The notes under the pieces were generated by a model, which worked only from the letters and a program-made list of their open reading frames with translations, made no database searches and had not been told where the DNA came from. A stretch of 64,000 nucleotides of DNA, taken from assembly GCA_902557155.1 (NCBI GenBank), contig CACDYR010000002.1, positions 236,148 to 300,147 of the forward strand. Reading direction: 5' to 3'. Position 1 is the first letter of the stretch. The number at the start of each line of letters is the position of its first letter. The stretch is from an uncultured Pelagibacteraceae bacterium (GTDB lineage Bacteria > Pseudomonadota > Alphaproteobacteria > Pelagibacterales > Pelagibacteraceae). The position numbers and the translations under genes are program-made. This document shows positions 37,394-45,982 of the stretch, one piece after another.

Positions 37394-37673
37394 TATTCAA
37401 TTTTTTAAACAAGTCTTTGGACATTTTAAAGTGAATAGTTTTTTTTTCTGGAGTATTAACTTTTTCACCAGTTTTAGGGTTTCTTGATATTCTAGCTTTT
37501 TGAATATTTGTATAAAAAACTCCAAAACCCCTTAATTCTACCCTATCACCCTTTTTAAGAGTTCTTTTAATTTCATTTAGAATAATATCAGTAAACTTTT
37601 CTAAATCTTTTTTTAAAAAATTTGGATAATTGTTTGAAAGTTGTTTTAAAAGCTTTGATTTTACAATAGCCAA
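37383..37673 (-). CDS. ihfB: Integration host factor beta / HU family DNA-binding protein
   Basis: A 96-residue DNA-bending protein. The core GDRVELRGFGVFYTN and the arm with SRNPKTGEKVNTPEKKTIHFK are the HU/IHF consensus. The position directly after rpsA is the classic location of ihfB, which supports IHF-beta rather than HU. Its IhfA partner is not in the window. Confidence 0.88.
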   Translation of the reverse strand: MAIVKSKLLKQLSNNYPNFLKKDLEKFTDIILNEIKRTLKKGDRVELRGFGVFYTNIQKARISRNPKTGEKVNTPEKKTIHFKMSKDLFKKLNNEE

Positions 37674-37689
37674 TTTAAATATTCTCTAA

Positions 37690-39420
37690 TTATTCTTTAT
37701 CTTCCTCTTTTTTCTTTAAATCATCTGAAAGTGATGAAAATGGTAAGTTTTTTCCACTTGCCTCACTTCCATAAGTTTTTAAAGCAATATCTCTATCTTG
37801 TTCTTCAAGATATTTGATACTAAGAACGACCTTTCTTTTATCTAGTTGTAATTCTTTGATTGCGACATCAACTTTTTCTCCACCAGTCCATCTAGATGGT
37901 CTTGCGTCTGCAGAATTAATAGCAATTTCACTTTTTTTGATATGAAAATCCATTTCACAACCTTCAGGTCTTACAGTTAAACCTTTATTATCAGTGCTAA
38001 CTACTTTGACAGTGATTGTATTGCCTTTTTCTTTTTCTTTAAAGAATTCAAATGGATCTTGTTGTGTTTGACGATATCCTACTCTAATTTTTTGTTCTGA
38101 TGGTTTAATTTCTAAAACCTTAACATTTATTTTGTCACCTTTTTTATATTTATTAAGTTCATCTTCACCATTATTTAAAAAAGTTAAATCATTACAATGA
38201 AGAAAGGCTTCAAGGTCAATATCTTCAACCCTAACAAATAAAGCATATTCATTTTTACTTACTACTTCAGCTGATGCAATACTACCTATCGGGAAACGTT
38301 TTAAAAATGTTTCATATGGGTTTTCTTGGGTTAATCTATAACTTACTGCAACTCTACGTTTTTCACGATCTATTTCCTGTATCATCACATCAATTTCTTG
38401 ATTAAGCTTAAACATTTTTTTTGCAGAAACATTTTTTTTAGTCCATGAAAGTTCAGAGCTATGAAGAAGTGTAGTTAGCCCAGGTTCTAGTTCACAAAAG
38501 GCACCAAAGTCAGTGAGCTTCATAACTTTTGCCTTATAAATTTTATTTAATTCATAATTATCTATATTTCCAAAAGGATCAGATGTAAGTTGTTTGATAC
38601 TGCAACCAACTTGTAATTTATCTAGGTCAACAGAGATAACTTTTAAGTCTATGTTTTTTTGTCCAATTTCTAAAACTTGATCAGGGTGATCAACTCTACT
38701 CCAGCTTAATTCCTGAAGGTGGACAAGAACATCTAATTCACCATTAACATTAAAAAAAGCTCCAAAACTAGAAAATCCTTTCACTTCTGCATTTTTGATA
38801 ACATCTCCTTCTTTGTACTTTGCGACTAGTTTTGCTTTATCTTCTTTTTTAAAAGAGGATATTATTTCTCTTCTTGATACACATGCGTTTCCTCTAATTT
38901 TATCTAGTTTAATTAATTTAAATTTTTGTGGCTCATTCATTAAATGACTAATATCTTTAAGAGGTTTATCGCTTATTTGGCTTCCTGGAAGGAACATTAA
39001 CGAACCAGTATCAATATGTTCTACTATACATCCACCTTTACACTTTGATGTTATTTTACCCATAATAGGCTCGTCAGCTTCATAAGCTGCAACTAAAAGA
39101 TCCCATCCCTTTATTTTTTGAGCCTTACTAGCTGAAACAATTACCTCACCATTTTTATCTTCAATCTTTTCTAGTAGCACAGGAATAGTTTGGCCTATTT
39201 TAATTTTTTCAGAAAGTCCCATGCTCTTTAGTTCATTAATGTCGAGAACAGGCTCTGATTTAAGACCTTCCACAAATAGAAATACAAATTTTTCAGTAAT
39301 TTTATTGATCTTACCTTCAATAATTTTACCTTCTTCAATTTGAGTTTTTGAGAGCTGACTATTTAATAATTTTTCGAATTCTTTTGACGCCGAACTTGAG
39401 AGATCTTTATATATTTCCAT
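37690..39420 (-). CDS. rpsA: 30S ribosomal protein S1
   Basis: A 576-residue protein with six S1 RNA-binding repeats, which helps mRNA docking during initiation. Repeats are visible by recurrent phrases such as GKITSKCKGGCIVEH, KGFSSFGAFFNVNGELDVLVH, MKLTDFGAFCELEPGLTTLLH and DREKRRVAVSYRLTQENP. Its ATG overlaps the cmk stop by one base. The cmk-rpsA-ihfB order is widely conserved. The C-terminus is a short acidic-basic tail. Confidence 0.96.
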   Translation of the reverse strand: MEIYKDLSSSASKEFEKLLNSQLSKTQIEEGKIIEGKINKITEKFVFLFVEGLKSEPVLDINELKSMGLSEKIKIGQTIPVLLEKIEDKNGEVIVSASKAQKIKGWDLLVAAYEADEPIMGKITSKCKGGCIVEHIDTGSLMFLPGSQISDKPLKDISHLMNEPQKFKLIKLDKIRGNACVSRREIISSFKKEDKAKLVAKYKEGDVIKNAEVKGFSSFGAFFNVNGELDVLVHLQELSWSRVDHPDQVLEIGQKNIDLKVISVDLDKLQVGCSIKQLTSDPFGNIDNYELNKIYKAKVMKLTDFGAFCELEPGLTTLLHSSELSWTKKNVSAKKMFKLNQEIDVMIQEIDREKRRVAVSYRLTQENPYETFLKRFPIGSIASAEVVSKNEYALFVRVEDIDLEAFLHCNDLTFLNNGEDELNKYKKGDKINVKVLEIKPSEQKIRVGYRQTQQDPFEFFKEKEKGNTITVKVVSTDNKGLTVRPEGCEMDFHIKKSEIAINSADARPSRWTGGEKVDVAIKELQLDKRKVVLSIKYLEEQDRDIALKTYGSEASGKNLPFSSLSDDLKKKEEDKE

Positions 39421-40073
39421 TAATAATACAATTTCCTATCTATTATTTTTTTTATTTTTAAAAAACATGCCCTTTTATTAAGGTTTGTAGTATTAATCAA
39501 TAGTGAATCTTTTGTTTTCTTTAGCGGAGAGATTTTCCTATTTAAGTCGCTTTTATCACGTTTTTTGATGCTTTTTAACACATCTTCATAGGATATGTTT
39601 TTTTTAAATTTTTTTAATTCTTTGAATCTTCTAAGTGCTCTAGTTTTTAAGTTTGCTGTTATATAAAATTTAAAATCTGCATCTGGAACAATATTGTAAG
39701 TTATATCTCTACCATCAAGACAAGAACCATTATATTTTTTTGGTGGGTTGTAAGCCAGATTATGTTGAAAAGAAAATACTAATTCTCTTATTTTTTTCTT
39801 TTTTGAAATAATTGAAGCCTCAGAACTAACTTCTTCACTCAATAGACTGTTATTTTGTAAATCCTTTATTTTTAAAGATTTAATTTTTGTTTTTATAAAA
39901 TTTTTATTAAATTTTTTTGGATGTTTTAATTTTAAGTAGGCAATAAATCTATAAATTTTACCAGTATCTAAATAAAAAAGTTTGTAATGTTTTGATATTG
40001 CTTTAGCCAATGTGCCAGCGCCAGCAGCTGCAGGTGAGTCTATTGCTATTTTTAATTTTTTTTTTTTAATCAT
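39420..40073 (-). CDS. cmk: Cytidylate kinase with altered Walker A motif
   Basis: Cmk phosphorylates CMP and dCMP. The 217 residues keep family blocks: LDTGKIYRF, LDGRDITYNIVPDADFKFY with the conserved Arg-Asp, TRALRRF, and KRDKSDLNRKISPL. The P-loop is odd: residues 12-21 read DSPAAAGAGT where the family has DGPxxxGKGT, so the Walker A lysine is Ala19 (codon GCT) and Gly13 is Ser. Context cmk-rpsA supports the identity strongly. Either a different residue supports ATP binding, or activity is reduced. It overlaps aroA by four bases and rpsA by one base. Confidence 0.9.
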   Translation of the reverse strand: MIKKKKLKIAIDSPAAAGAGTLAKAISKHYKLFYLDTGKIYRFIAYLKLKHPKKFNKNFIKTKIKSLKIKDLQNNSLLSEEVSSEASIISKKKKIRELVFSFQHNLAYNPPKKYNGSCLDGRDITYNIVPDADFKFYITANLKTRALRRFKELKKFKKNISYEDVLKSIKKRDKSDLNRKISPLKKTKDSLLINTTNLNKRACFLKIKKIIDRKLYY

Positions 40074-41389
40074 TTTTTTAATTTATTTAAAATTTTCAAA
40101 AAATTTGGAAAAGATGATTTTATTGAATCTTTATCGTGTATACTCCAATGTCCGCCAAATGATAATGCAGCAATGACTGATGTCATAAATACTCTGTGAT
40201 CTTTTAAAAAATTTTTGATTATTATTTTTTTTTTAATATTTAAATTGGGGTTGCCAAATATTTTTATTGAGTTCTTAGTAGAAATTGTTTGAACTCCCAT
40301 ATTTGTAAGAATTTTTTTACCCCACAATAATCTTGGACTTTCTTTTTTATTAAGTTCATCTAATTTCTTAAAAGTTGACACCCCCCTTGCTTTCGCTGCA
40401 ACTAAAAAAATTAACAAAAATTCATCTATTGCGCTACTGTTCAAGCTTATTGGGCAGTTTATTGATTTTAAAAATTTAGAACCCTTAACTTGAATATCTG
40501 CATTTTTTTCACCTTTATAAAATTTTATGTTTTTATAGGTAATATTTGCTCCCATTTTTTTTAAAATAGTAATGACCCCAACTCTTGAAGGATTTATATT
40601 TACATTTTTAATTAGTATATTTGAGTTATCGCTTAAAACAGTTAATATTATGAAAAATGCACTTGAGCTTATGTCTGAAGGAATGTTGTATTTAAGCTTT
40701 TGTATTTTTTTTACTTTCTGAATATTTATTAGGTCAAATTTCTTATTTTTTTTTATTTTTATTGGTAATTTTAAATTTTGAAATAACAACTCAGTATGAT
40801 TTCTTGATTTTTTTGCTTTAATTGTAGTTATGCCATTAGTCCTTATACCGCCAAGAATCACAGCACTTTTACATTGGGCAGATCCTTTGTTTTCATGATA
40901 CTTTATTGGATTTAGATTTTTTGATCCAATTATTGTTAATGGTAAATATTTTTTTTTATAAAGACTAAATTTTGCTCCAAATTTTGATAGAGGATCTGAA
41001 ATTCTTTTAAAATCTCTTTTTGAAAGACTTTTGTCACCAATTAATTTTATTTTAAATGGCGTGTTAATTAATAAACCCAGTATTAATCTTCCAAGTGTTC
41101 CAGAATTTTGTGCATTTAAAGTTATATTTTTTTTGTATCTGTATCCATTAATTCCTTTTCCATAAATCTTACAAATATTTTTTTTTACAGAAACTTTAAT
41201 ACCTAATTTCTGAACAGCTTTTAATGCTGCAAAAATATCTTCTGACATTAATAGATTTTTAGCTACAGAAACTCCCTCAGCCAAAGAAGAAAGTAAAACC
41301 CATCTGATACTTAAGCTCTTGTCCCCACTGACTTCAATAGTTGTTTTGAAAGTTTTTATTTTTTTTTTTACTGTGAGGAAGTTAGACAT
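40070..41389 (-). CDS. aroA: 3-phosphoshikimate 1-carboxyvinyltransferase (EPSP synthase)
   Basis: This enzyme joins PEP to shikimate 3-phosphate. The 439 residues show SGDKSLSIRWVLLSSLAEG, the NAQNSGTLGRLILG phosphate and PEP region (NAGNxxT equivalent), QCKSAVILGGI, and LLWGKKILTNMG. The Gly-Ala pattern at the glyphosate loop is NSGT here, a class variation. It starts after lptB with a seven-base gap and overlaps cmk by four bases. Confidence 0.93.
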   Translation of the reverse strand: MSNFLTVKKKIKTFKTTIEVSGDKSLSIRWVLLSSLAEGVSVAKNLLMSEDIFAALKAVQKLGIKVSVKKNICKIYGKGINGYRYKKNITLNAQNSGTLGRLILGLLINTPFKIKLIGDKSLSKRDFKRISDPLSKFGAKFSLYKKKYLPLTIIGSKNLNPIKYHENKGSAQCKSAVILGGIRTNGITTIKAKKSRNHTELLFQNLKLPIKIKKNKKFDLINIQKVKKIQKLKYNIPSDISSSAFFIILTVLSDNSNILIKNVNINPSRVGVITILKKMGANITYKNIKFYKGEKNADIQVKGSKFLKSINCPISLNSSAIDEFLLIFLVAAKARGVSTFKKLDELNKKESPRLLWGKKILTNMGVQTISTKNSIKIFGNPNLNIKKKIIIKNFLKDHRVFMTSVIAALSFGGHWSIHDKDSIKSSFPNFLKILNKLKK

Positions 41390-41396
41390 TAAATTG

Positions 41397-42173
41397 TTAG
41401 CTTATTTTAAAAGAATTTCCGAAATATGCATTTTGTGCATTAATATCTTTTATTAATGATGATGGAGTTCCTTTAGCAACAATTTTACAATTACTTAATA
41501 TCATTGCAATGTCAACACATGCAAGTAAATCTCTTGCTTGATGATCACATATACAAATTGTAATGTTATTTTCTTGTTGAAGATTAATTATAATCTCCTG
41601 AATCATTTTTATTGTTAATATATCAAGTGCAGCAAAACACTCATCTAATAAAAGCACTTTAGGATCACTCAATAATGCTAAAGCTATAACTAATTTCTTT
41701 TTCTGACCACCAGAGAGATATTTTGATTTTATATCTTTAATATTTTCTAATTCAAATTTTGAAATTAAATAGTTTATTCTTTCATTCATTAAATTTTTAT
41801 TTTCGATTACAATTTCTCCAATTGCTCTTAAGTTGTTCAACAATGTTAAATCGCTAAAGAAACCACCATATTGAGGAACATATCCAATTTTAAACTTTTT
41901 TGTTCTCAAATAAACAGGGTAGCTATTAACTAATTCTCCATTAATTTTAATCTTACCTTTTTTTGGGGAAATTAACCCTGTGATAAGATTGAATATTGTA
42001 GATTTACCTACTCCATTTGGTCCCAACATCCCAAAAATTTCAGTCTGATTTATTTTAAAATTTATATTGTCTAAAATCAATCTGTTACCATAAGATAAAG
42101 ATACATTTTCAAATTCAATAATAGGATTTTTATTTTTAAAAGATTTTATTCTAAAAGGTTTAATTATTCCCAT
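41397..42173 (-). CDS. lptB: LPS export ABC transporter ATPase LptB
   Basis: A 258-residue ABC ATPase. Walker A is GPNGVGKST, the Q-loop lies in VPQYGGFFSDLT, the signature is YLSGGQKKK, Walker B is VLLLDECFAALD and the switch His is in CICDHQARDLL, a hallmark of LptB. The DHQARD block and location after lptC give the assignment. It powers LPS extraction from the inner membrane with LptF and LptG, which are elsewhere. lptC precedes it by one base with no lptA between. In other alphaproteobacteria rpoN often follows; here aroA does. Confidence 0.9.
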   Translation of the reverse strand: MGIIKPFRIKSFKNKNPIIEFENVSLSYGNRLILDNINFKINQTEIFGMLGPNGVGKSTIFNLITGLISPKKGKIKINGELVNSYPVYLRTKKFKIGYVPQYGGFFSDLTLLNNLRAIGEIVIENKNLMNERINYLISKFELENIKDIKSKYLSGGQKKKLVIALALLSDPKVLLLDECFAALDILTIKMIQEIIINLQQENNITICICDHQARDLLACVDIAMILSNCKIVAKGTPSSLIKDINAQNAYFGNSFKIS

Positions 42174-42174
42174 A

Positions 42175-42741
42175 TTATTGTTCGTTTATTATATTAATTT
42201 TTTTATTTTTATCGTACATGTAAAATGTTGTTTCTTTAGTTTCTATATTTATTTCTATAACGTCAGTTTTTAGAGTATTTTCTAAATCTTTATAAACAAC
42301 ATTATTTGATATTATCATTGTATTTCTTGATATTGAAAAGTCTAAATATTCACAATCAATTTTTTTATCTAAATAATCTATTAATACATTTTTTGAGAAA
42401 ATAGTATCAAAATTATTAATATTATATTTTCCATAATCTGCAGATATTAAAATTTTTTTCGAATTATTTAAATTAATTATTGCTTTAACATTTTTTAAGA
42501 AAATAATGTCACTATTATTTATATCTATCTCACCCTCTTGAGCCTTAATAATATATTCGTTTCCTTTCGGATCCATTGATAAATATTCAACATTTTCAAT
42601 CATATTTGAAGTTGGTGAGCTGGTTTCTGGAATGATTTCTTCATTTTCACTAATATCTTTTTGATCTGTAGATTTAAAATAGAAAAAAAATATAATTAAT
42701 ACTGTTATTATTGAGATAGATAAAATTATCTTTTTAATCAT
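42175..42741 (-). CDS. lptC: LPS export protein LptC
   Basis: A 188-residue bitopic protein with an N-terminal membrane helix (about residues 3-21), a Ser/Glu-rich linker, and an OstA/LptC-like beta-jellyroll (ENVEYLSMDPKGNEYIIKAQEGEID, ISADYGKYNIN). It bridges the LptBFG transporter to the periplasmic LptA. The assignment rests mostly on the position between kdsD and lptB plus the beta-rich pattern. The gene starts on the base after the kdsD stop. Confidence 0.82.
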   Translation of the reverse strand: MIKKIILSISIITVLIIFFFYFKSTDQKDISENEEIIPETSSPTSNMIENVEYLSMDPKGNEYIIKAQEGEIDINNSDIIFLKNVKAIINLNNSKKILISADYGKYNINNFDTIFSKNVLIDYLDKKIDCEYLDFSISRNTMIISNNVVYKDLENTLKTDVIEINIETKETTFYMYDKNKKINIINEQ

Positions 42742-43710
42742 TTAAGAAATATTTGATTGCAATATTGTGTGAATATGTATTACACCAATTGTTATCAAAG
42801 GTTTCTTTTTGTTGAAGACTGCTAGAGAAGTTATCTTTTTGCTATTCATTAAATTAAGAGCTTTGGCGGCAAATTCATTTTTATCAATAGATATAGGATT
42901 TTTGGTCATTATTTTTTTCACAGGAAGTGAACTAATGTTTAAGTTTTTTTGACTAAATCTTCTTATTTGTCCATCTGTGATAATGCCAGTGGTAAATTTA
43001 CTTTTATTTCTAACAATCAGAAAGCCAAGTTTTTTTTCAGTAAGAATTTTAATCGCTTTACTCATTTGCATATTTTCATTTACATATGGAATTTTATTTC
43101 CAGTTATCATAATATCTTCCACAGTTCTAAGCTGTGATCCAAGACTACCAGCAGGGTGTAACTTTTTAAAATCCATTTTACCAAATTTTTTATATTTCAT
43201 TGTTGCAATTGCCAAAGCATCACCTAAAGCCAGTTGGGAGGTGGTACTCGCTGTTGGAACAACTCCTTCAGCTTCAGATACTTTTGGGATTGTAAGTTTT
43301 ATATCTGATGCTCTGTATAATACCGAGTCTCTCTTAGATACAATACCAATAAGTAAAATTTTATTCCTTTTTGCATATTGAATTATATTTTTTAATTCAT
43401 TTGTTTCTCCAGAATTACTTATGAGAATTAAAATATCTTTTTTAGAGATCATACCAAGATCTCCATGAGATGCTTCACTCGCCGAAACATAAAAAGATGG
43501 TGTGCCTACTGATGCTAAAGTGGATGCAATTTTAGATGCAATAAGCCCACTCTTTCCAACACCACAAAGAATTATTTTTGATGGGCATTTTGCTATTTGA
43601 ATTACAGCTTTATCAAAAGACGAATTGATACTTTTTTTTAAATTCTGAAGAGCTTTAATCTCTAAACTTATGACTTCTTTACCAATTGATATAAATTTTT
43701 TTTTAATCAT
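42742..43710 (-). CDS. kdsD: Arabinose-5-phosphate isomerase
   Basis: This isomerase converts ribulose 5-phosphate to arabinose 5-phosphate, the first step toward KDO for LPS. The 322 residues show an N-terminal SIS domain (ILCGVGKSGLIASKIASTLASVGTP, HGDLGMI, ILISNSGETNEL, HPAGSLGSQL) and two C-terminal CBS domains. It overlaps the rnd-like gene by one base and abuts lptC. kdsB, the later KDO activation step, is at 48722. Confidence 0.95.
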   Translation of the reverse strand: MIKKKFISIGKEVISLEIKALQNLKKSINSSFDKAVIQIAKCPSKIILCGVGKSGLIASKIASTLASVGTPSFYVSASEASHGDLGMISKKDILILISNSGETNELKNIIQYAKRNKILLIGIVSKRDSVLYRASDIKLTIPKVSEAEGVVPTASTTSQLALGDALAIATMKYKKFGKMDFKKLHPAGSLGSQLRTVEDIMITGNKIPYVNENMQMSKAIKILTEKKLGFLIVRNKSKFTTGIITDGQIRRFSQKNLNISSLPVKKIMTKNPISIDKNEFAAKALNLMNSKKITSLAVFNKKKPLITIGVIHIHTILQSNIS

Positions 43711-44321
43711 TAATGTGACCAGATATCATCCTTAAATAATGCTAGATCAAGATCAACTCTAGTTTTTAAAAATTTTAAACAATCTTTATATAGTTTTATT
43801 CTATTTTCTCTTTCTAATATTTTATTAAGTTCTTCATGAATTTGATGTAAATAAATTACGTCATTTGCACAATATTTTAGTTGAGATGGAGTGAGGTCCC
43901 CACCAAAATCAGAATTTTGAAATTGTTTGCTAATGTCAATATTTATGAATTCTTTTATCAAAGTTTTTAAGGAATGATTGTCAGAATACGATCTTGCTAA
44001 TTTTGAAGCAATTTTAGTGTCCAAAATGTTATTTGTTTCAGTTTTTAAATAATATTTAATATGAGCAATGTCTGCCCTTCCATAATGAAAAATTTTAATT
44101 ATTTTTTCATCATAAAGTAATTTTACTAAATTAGGAGCTTTATAATTTTGTCGATCAAACTGAACTATGTGTGCATCTGAATTTCCAGATGAAAGTTGTA
44201 TTAGACAAAGAGGGTCTCTTCTTACATTTAAACCCATAAACTCACCATCAACAGCTATTATGTTGCCTAATTTCAAATCATCTGGTAGATCGTTTTTGTG
44301 TAATTGAATATTATTACTCAT
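43710..44321 (-). CDS. Ribonuclease D-like 3'-5' exonuclease
   Basis: A 203-residue DEDD exonuclease. Asp25 and Glu27 in AVDGEFMG form the first motif, with FHYGRADIAH and CANDVIYL-like later motifs. It contains only the catalytic domain and lacks the HRDC domains of E. coli RNase D, as in many alphaproteobacteria. It probably trims tRNA or other RNA 3' ends. It heads the long minus-strand run and lies 16 bases from the divergent NDUFA9-like gene. Confidence 0.88.
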   Translation of the reverse strand: MSNNIQLHKNDLPDDLKLGNIIAVDGEFMGLNVRRDPLCLIQLSSGNSDAHIVQFDRQNYKAPNLVKLLYDEKIIKIFHYGRADIAHIKYYLKTETNNILDTKIASKLARSYSDNHSLKTLIKEFINIDISKQFQNSDFGGDLTPSQLKYCANDVIYLHQIHEELNKILERENRIKLYKDCLKFLKTRVDLDLALFKDDIWSH

Positions 44322-44337
44322 TTTTAAACATATATAT

Positions 44338-45306
44338 ATGAAAGCAAAAAATTGTCTAATTTTTGGTGGCAGTGGTCAAATCGGAAGAAACTTAATAAGA
44401 AAATTAACTAAGAATAACTATAATGTGACTGTCGTCACAAGAAATATCCATCAAAAAAGTTATATAATAAAGACCCAGGCAAATGTTGGATATATTGATA
44501 TTGTTGAAGCTAATATTTTTGATGAAAATAAGATAAGAGAGCTTTTTAAAAAAACTGATATTTGTATTAATTTAATTGGAATTTTGTTTGAAAAAAAAAA
44601 AGGAAATACATTTAAAAATATTCACCAACTTTTTCCATCAATTCTAGCAAAACTTTCTAAAGAATATGATCTAAAACATTTTATACACTTGTCTGCATTA
44701 GGAATAAACGAAGCAAAAGACTCAAAATATGCTGTCAGTAAACTTAATGGCGAAAGAGATATATTAAAAAGCTTCCCTTTAGCAACTATTTTAAGACCTT
44801 CTGTTGTCTATTCTGTAGATGACAATTTTACTACAAATTTTATGACTTTATTAAGTAGACTTCCTTTTTTCCCACTTTATTATAATGGGAAAACAAAGTT
44901 TGCACCAATACATTGTTCGGATTTAACTGATATAATTTATAATGTAATTTCAAAAAATATTTATTCTAATATTATAGAGTGTGTTGGACCAGAAATAATG
45001 ACTTTTAAAGAGATTTTACAAAAATTGCTTAAACAAATTAATAAAGAAAGATTTTTAGTTCCTTTTCCACTTACTTTGGCAAAAATAACAGCTACTTTAT
45101 TTGAAATAATGCCAAAACCAATTCTTACTAAAGATCAATTAACACTTTTAAAATACGATAATGTTCCATCTGGGAAATATAAAACCAATTCTGATATTGG
45201 TATTCCAGGTATTAGATATTTTGATGAGGAAGTTGAAAAATATTGTTATATGTGGAAGGAGGGTGGTCAGTTTTCTACAAAAAAATACAGATCTATAGAA
45301 GATTAA
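44338..45306 (+). CDS. NDUFA9-like NAD(P)-binding protein (atypical SDR)
   Basis: A 322-residue Rossmann protein with FGGSGQIGRNL near residue 9, a NLIGIL segment, HLSALGINEAKDSKYAVSKLNGE and ILRPSVVYS, all typical of the complex I NDUFA9 subfamily. The family includes the accessory subunit of mitochondrial complex I and alphaproteobacterial homologues, some of which associate with complex I. It lacks the catalytic Tyr-x-x-x-Lys in a standard setting (YAVSK is present as a variant). It is divergent from the rnd-like gene. Confidence 0.82.
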   Translation: MKAKNCLIFGGSGQIGRNLIRKLTKNNYNVTVVTRNIHQKSYIIKTQANVGYIDIVEANIFDENKIRELFKKTDICINLIGILFEKKKGNTFKNIHQLFPSILAKLSKEYDLKHFIHLSALGINEAKDSKYAVSKLNGERDILKSFPLATILRPSVVYSVDDNFTTNFMTLLSRLPFFPLYYNGKTKFAPIHCSDLTDIIYNVISKNIYSNIIECVGPEIMTFKEILQKLLKQINKERFLVPFPLTLAKITATLFEIMPKPILTKDQLTLLKYDNVPSGKYKTNSDIGIPGIRYFDEEVEKYCYMWKEGGQFSTKKYRSIED

Positions 45307-45320
45307 AGAAAAGAATTAAA

Positions 45321-45815
45321 TTAAGCTGATTGAATTTTTTTTTCAATAAACTCTGGAACTTCCTCTTTGTCAGTTACATCTTCTTTTTTACCTTTTGGTT
45401 GATATGCATAAAGCAAATGTAATTTGCAGTATGAAAAATCTTTTAATGATGATCTTCCACAAAAATAAAATGATTTTTCATCTGGGTGCCCAATTGGCCA
45501 TTTGCAAGAATTTTCATCAAGTTCTTCTAATTGCTTAGGGTTTTCTGGTTCAAAATCTTTTTCTATAATTAATGATTTAAATTTACTTTTACGACCTCTT
45601 TTGACCTTAATATTTTTCTCATTTAATGAATTATTAAAATTTTCATTTGAGGTAGCTGTCCGAGTTTTAATTTTCGCTGATAAATTTAGTCTGTGAGCTT
45701 TACCAATAACAGCATTTCTGCTTAATCCTCCAATTATTTCAGCTATTTGACTGGCGGTATTGCCTTTTCCCCAAAGCTCTTTTAATTTTGCTACTTTTTC
45801 TTCAGTCCAGCCCAT
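45321..45815 (-). CDS. gcrA: GcrA-family cell-cycle regulator
   Basis: A 164-residue protein with the GcrA DNA-binding N-terminus (MGWTEEKVAKLKELWGKGNTASQIA then IGGLSRNAVIGKAHRL). A Lys-rich linker follows, and the C-terminal domain has CKWPIGHPDEKSFYFCG and YCKLHLLYAYQP. In Caulobacter GcrA binds sigma-70 and activates promoters methylated at GANTC by CcrM. Here it is a single-gene unit, convergent with the NDUFA9-like gene and divergent from argD across 167 bases. No ccrM is in the window. Confidence 0.92.
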   Translation of the reverse strand: MGWTEEKVAKLKELWGKGNTASQIAEIIGGLSRNAVIGKAHRLNLSAKIKTRTATSNENFNNSLNEKNIKVKRGRKSKFKSLIIEKDFEPENPKQLEELDENSCKWPIGHPDEKSFYFCGRSSLKDFSYCKLHLLYAYQPKGKKEDVTDKEEVPEFIEKKIQSA

Positions 45816-45940
45816 AATCTATATGTTGTACTTTGTTTGTATAAAACAACAATATACTGATATAAAATTAAATTAAACAATTAAAAAATCAAAGTTATCA
45901 ACATTAATATTCAAATTATGTATGTATATGTTTTCAATCC

Positions 45941-45970
45941 TTACTTGTATTAATAAGTAAACTTTATAAA
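45941..45970 (+). promoter_or_regulatory. Putative argD promoter with overlapping inverted repeat
   Basis: TTACTT at 45941-45946 and TATAAA at 45965-45970 are separated by 18 bases, giving a leader of roughly ten bases before the argD ATG. The -35 box forms one arm of an inverted repeat (TTACTT, eight bases, AAGTAA) that could be an operator. The remainder of the 45816-45940 gap shows only AT-rich DNA. Confidence 0.4.
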
Positions 45971-45982
45971 ACAAAATGAATT

